64,000 bases of DNA, from the NCBI RefSeq assembly GCF_947495925.1, contig NZ_CANMAU010000006.1:191001-255000 (forward strand), given 5' to 3'. A program made the position numbers and the translations under genes. Below the pieces are notes generated by a model, which was not told the DNA's origin, ran no database searches, and was given only the letters and a program-made list of their open reading frames with translations. The number at the start of each line of letters is the position of its first letter. The stretch's first letter is position 1. Positions 62,121 to 64,000 of this stretch are shown in pieces. This DNA is from an uncultured Algibacter sp. (lineage in GTDB: Bacteria; Bacteroidota; Bacteroidia; Flavobacteriales; Flavobacteriaceae).

Positions 62121-64000
62121 ATGAAAGTAAAATTGACTCAGAAACCATCTAAAACGTATTCTCAAGATGAAGCCTTCGAAGCTTCTTTAAAATATTTTAA
62201 AAACGATGACCTAGCAGCCCGTGTATGGCTTAATAAATATGCCTTAAAAGATTCCGAAGGAAACATTTATGAACTAACTCCTAATGATATGCATAAGCGT
62301 ATAGCTAAAGAGATAGCCAGTGTAGAGGCAAAATATGCTAATCCTTTTACAGAAAATGAGATTTTTGATTTAATTAAGGACTTTAAATATATTGTTCCTC
62401 AAGGAAGTCCAATGGCAGGAATTGGTAACCCTTTTCAGATAGGTTCGTTATCAAACTGTTTTGTAATTGGTAATTCTGGGGAGTCTGATTCTTATGGTGG
62501 CATTATGAAGATTGATCAGGAGCAAGTACAACTTATGAAACGCCGCGGAGGTGTTGGGCATGATCTGTCGCATGTTCGTCCAAAAGGTTCTGCTGTAAAA
62601 AACTCTGCTTTAACGTCAACAGGTCTTGTGCCATTTATGGAGCGCTATTCTAATTCTACAAGAGAAGTTGCTCAGGATGGGAGGAGAGGAGCGCTCATGC
62701 TGTCTGTTTCCATTAATCACCCAGATTCAGAAGATTTTATCAATGCTAAATTAGAGCAAGGCAAAGTTACGGGTGCCAATGTATCTGTAAGAATTGATGA
62801 TAGTTTTATGAAAGCCGTGAAAAACGGGGATAGCTACACTCAAAAATATCCTGTATTTAGTACCGAACCTAAAGTGTCAAAATCTATCGATGCGAATGCG
62901 CTATGGAAAAAAATAGTACATAATGCATGGAAGTCTGCAGAGCCAGGAATTTTATTTTGGGATACGATTATTAATGAATCCGTTCCAGATTGTTACGCCG
63001 ATCTTGGATACAAAACAGTATCTACAAATCCCTGCGGAGAAATCCCATTATGTCCTTATGATTCATGTAGGTTACTAGCCATTAATTTGTTTTCATACGT
63101 TCAGGACCCGTTTACTGAAAAGGCAAAATTTGATTTTGATTTATTTAAAAAGCACGTGGCTATAGCTCAAAGAATAATGGATGATATTATTGATTTAGAG
63201 TTAGATAAAATTGATAATATTTTAAAGAAGATTGATTCAGATCCAGAATTGGACGAAGTGAAAGCTACAGAGCACAATTTATGGTTAAATATTAGAAAAA
63301 AAGCCCAAGAAGGAAGAAGAACGGGAGTTGGAATTACAGCCGAAGGAGATATGCTTGCAGCCTTAGGTATTCAATATGGAAGTGAAGCTGGGAATGCATT
63401 TTCAATAGAAGTTCATAAAACAATTGCAATTGAAGCCTATCGTGCATCTGTACATTTAGCTAAGGACCGTGGTGCATTTTCAATATTTGATGCTGATCGT
63501 GAAAAGGATAATCCTTTTATTCAAAGATTAAAAGACGCTGATAGTAAATTGTATTATGAAATGTTGGAATATGGTAGAAGAAATATTGCATTGTTAACTA
63601 TTGCCCCAACAGGTACAACGAGTTTAATGACGCAAACAACATCTGGTATTGAGCCCGTATTTATGCCCGTATATAAGCGCAGAAGAAAGGTAAATCCTAA
63701 TGATAAAGAAGTTCGTGTTGATTTTGTTGATGAGGTTGGTGATTCTTGGGAAGAATATGTAGTGTTTCATCATAGATTTAAACAATGGATGGAAGTAAAT
63801 GGGATTGATAGTTCTAAAAATTTCTCGCAAGATGAAATAGATGCCCTTATTAAACAGTCTCCTTATTTTGGAGCCACCTCAAATGATGTAGATTGGTTGA
63901 GTAAAGTAAGCATGCAAGGTGCTATTCAAAAATGGGTAGATCATTCCATAAGTGTAACTATTAATTTACCAAACAATGTATCTGAAGATTTGGTTGGTGA
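62121..64000 (+). CDS. Class II-like ribonucleotide reductase, large subunit (5' part)
   Basis: The open frame starts at ATG 62121 and runs off the window after 626 codons, so the track omits it. Conserved reductase motifs are present: PQGSPMAGIGNPFQIGSLSNCFVI, MKRRGGVGHDLSHVRP, NPCGEIPLCPYDSC (Cys in the active site loop), GVGITAEGDMLAALG, and IAPTGTTSLMTQTTSGIEPVF. The sequence is closest to the adenosylcobalamin-dependent (NrdJ) type, although class I cannot be fully excluded without the C terminus. No cobalamin riboswitch is seen in the 190-base leader. It makes deoxyribonucleotides. Confidence 0.85.
   Translation, partial: MKVKLTQKPSKTYSQDEAFEASLKYFKNDDLAARVWLNKYALKDSEGNIYELTPNDMHKRIAKEIASVEAKYANPFTENEIFDLIKDFKYIVPQGSPMAGIGNPFQIGSLSNCFVIGNSGESDSYGGIMKIDQEQVQLMKRRGGVGHDLSHVRPKGSAVKNSALTSTGLVPFMERYSNSTREVAQDGRRGALMLSVSINHPDSEDFINAKLEQGKVTGANVSVRIDDSFMKAVKNGDSYTQKYPVFSTEPKVSKSIDANALWKKIVHNAWKSAEPGILFWDTIINESVPDCYADLGYKTVSTNPCGEIPLCPYDSCRLLAINLFSYVQDPFTEKAKFDFDLFKKHVAIAQRIMDDIIDLELDKIDNILKKIDSDPELDEVKATEHNLWLNIRKKAQEGRRTGVGITAEGDMLAALGIQYGSEAGNAFSIEVHKTIAIEAYRASVHLAKDRGAFSIFDADREKDNPFIQRLKDADSKLYYEMLEYGRRNIALLTIAPTGTTSLMTQTTSGIEPVFMPVYKRRRKVNPNDKEVRVDFVDEVGDSWEEYVVFHHRFKQWMEVNGIDSSKNFSQDEIDALIKQSPYFGATSNDVDWLSKVSMQGAIQKWVDHSISVTINLPNNVSEDLVG

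Overview
The window comes from a chromosome of a Bacteroidota bacterium, almost certainly a marine member of the Flavobacteriaceae. The signs are AT-rich DNA, Bacteroidota promoter signatures (TTG, about 19 bases, then TAnnTTTG), SusC/SusD genes, type IX secretion C-terminal domains, a GH16 agarase-like enzyme, a Rho factor with a long disordered insert, and housekeeping genes with best-known relatives in Flavobacteriia (DUF4293, BT_3928-type DoxX, DUF1599, GSII plus GSIII). No phage, transposase, integrase or CRISPR array was seen.

Layout. 1-2.6 kb: the 3' end of proS, tandem promoters, tRNA-Glu, rpsT, a small conserved gene and a secreted GH16 agarase-like enzyme. 2.7-8.8 kb: a methyltransferase, a ThuA-like protein, a decayed small lipoprotein gene missing from the ORF track, rho, a DUF4293 membrane protein, a SlyD-like isomerase and a phosphodiesterase. 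9-12 kb: an AraC regulator, an SDR dehydrogenase and a two-domain lipoprotein, flanked by two copies of a bipartite dispersed repeat. 12-21.4 kb: truA, an MsbA-like ABC exporter, a folP-lipoprotein-cdaA operon (c-di-AMP synthesis), DUF1599, BT_3928-type DoxX, an oligopeptide-type permease with an unusual start, a TlpA-like lipoprotein and tpiA.

21.5-30.2 kb: a tightly packed surface operon (beta-propeller lipoprotein, beta-barrel protein, YadA-head stalk protein with an internal duplication, LamG/T9SS protein, small exported protein), followed by a TPR sensor kinase and LuxR-type regulator. 30.2-36.4 kb: prmA, clpS, then a LexA-type repressor divergent from dinB and dnaE2, with inverted repeats overlying both promoters; this looks like an inducible mutagenesis cassette. 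36.4-40.5 kb: a sulfur cluster (persulfide dioxygenase-rhodanese, TauE exporter, two YeeE half-transporters, Crp/Fnr regulator). 41-50 kb: a SusC/SusD/surface lipoprotein set, tRNA-Arg, a 50-residue protein missed by the ORF track and a DUF5060 glycosidase-like protein, together a partial polysaccharide utilisation locus.

50-64 kb: a beta-barrel protein, an SPFH-like membrane protein, a Na/Ca antiporter preceded by a heptamer tandem repeat, a membrane-bound AraC regulator with an ankyrin-type protein, divergent glutamine synthetases II and III, purM, a DUF3078 protein and the 5' part of a class II-like ribonucleotide reductase that runs off the end.

Most of the window is ordinary core genome. 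The best candidates for new biology are the surface operon with its sensor pair, the LexA-dinB-dnaE2 operator, the dispersed repeat and the decayed CCGG-motif lipoprotein gene. Family names come from reading the proteins, not from database searches.
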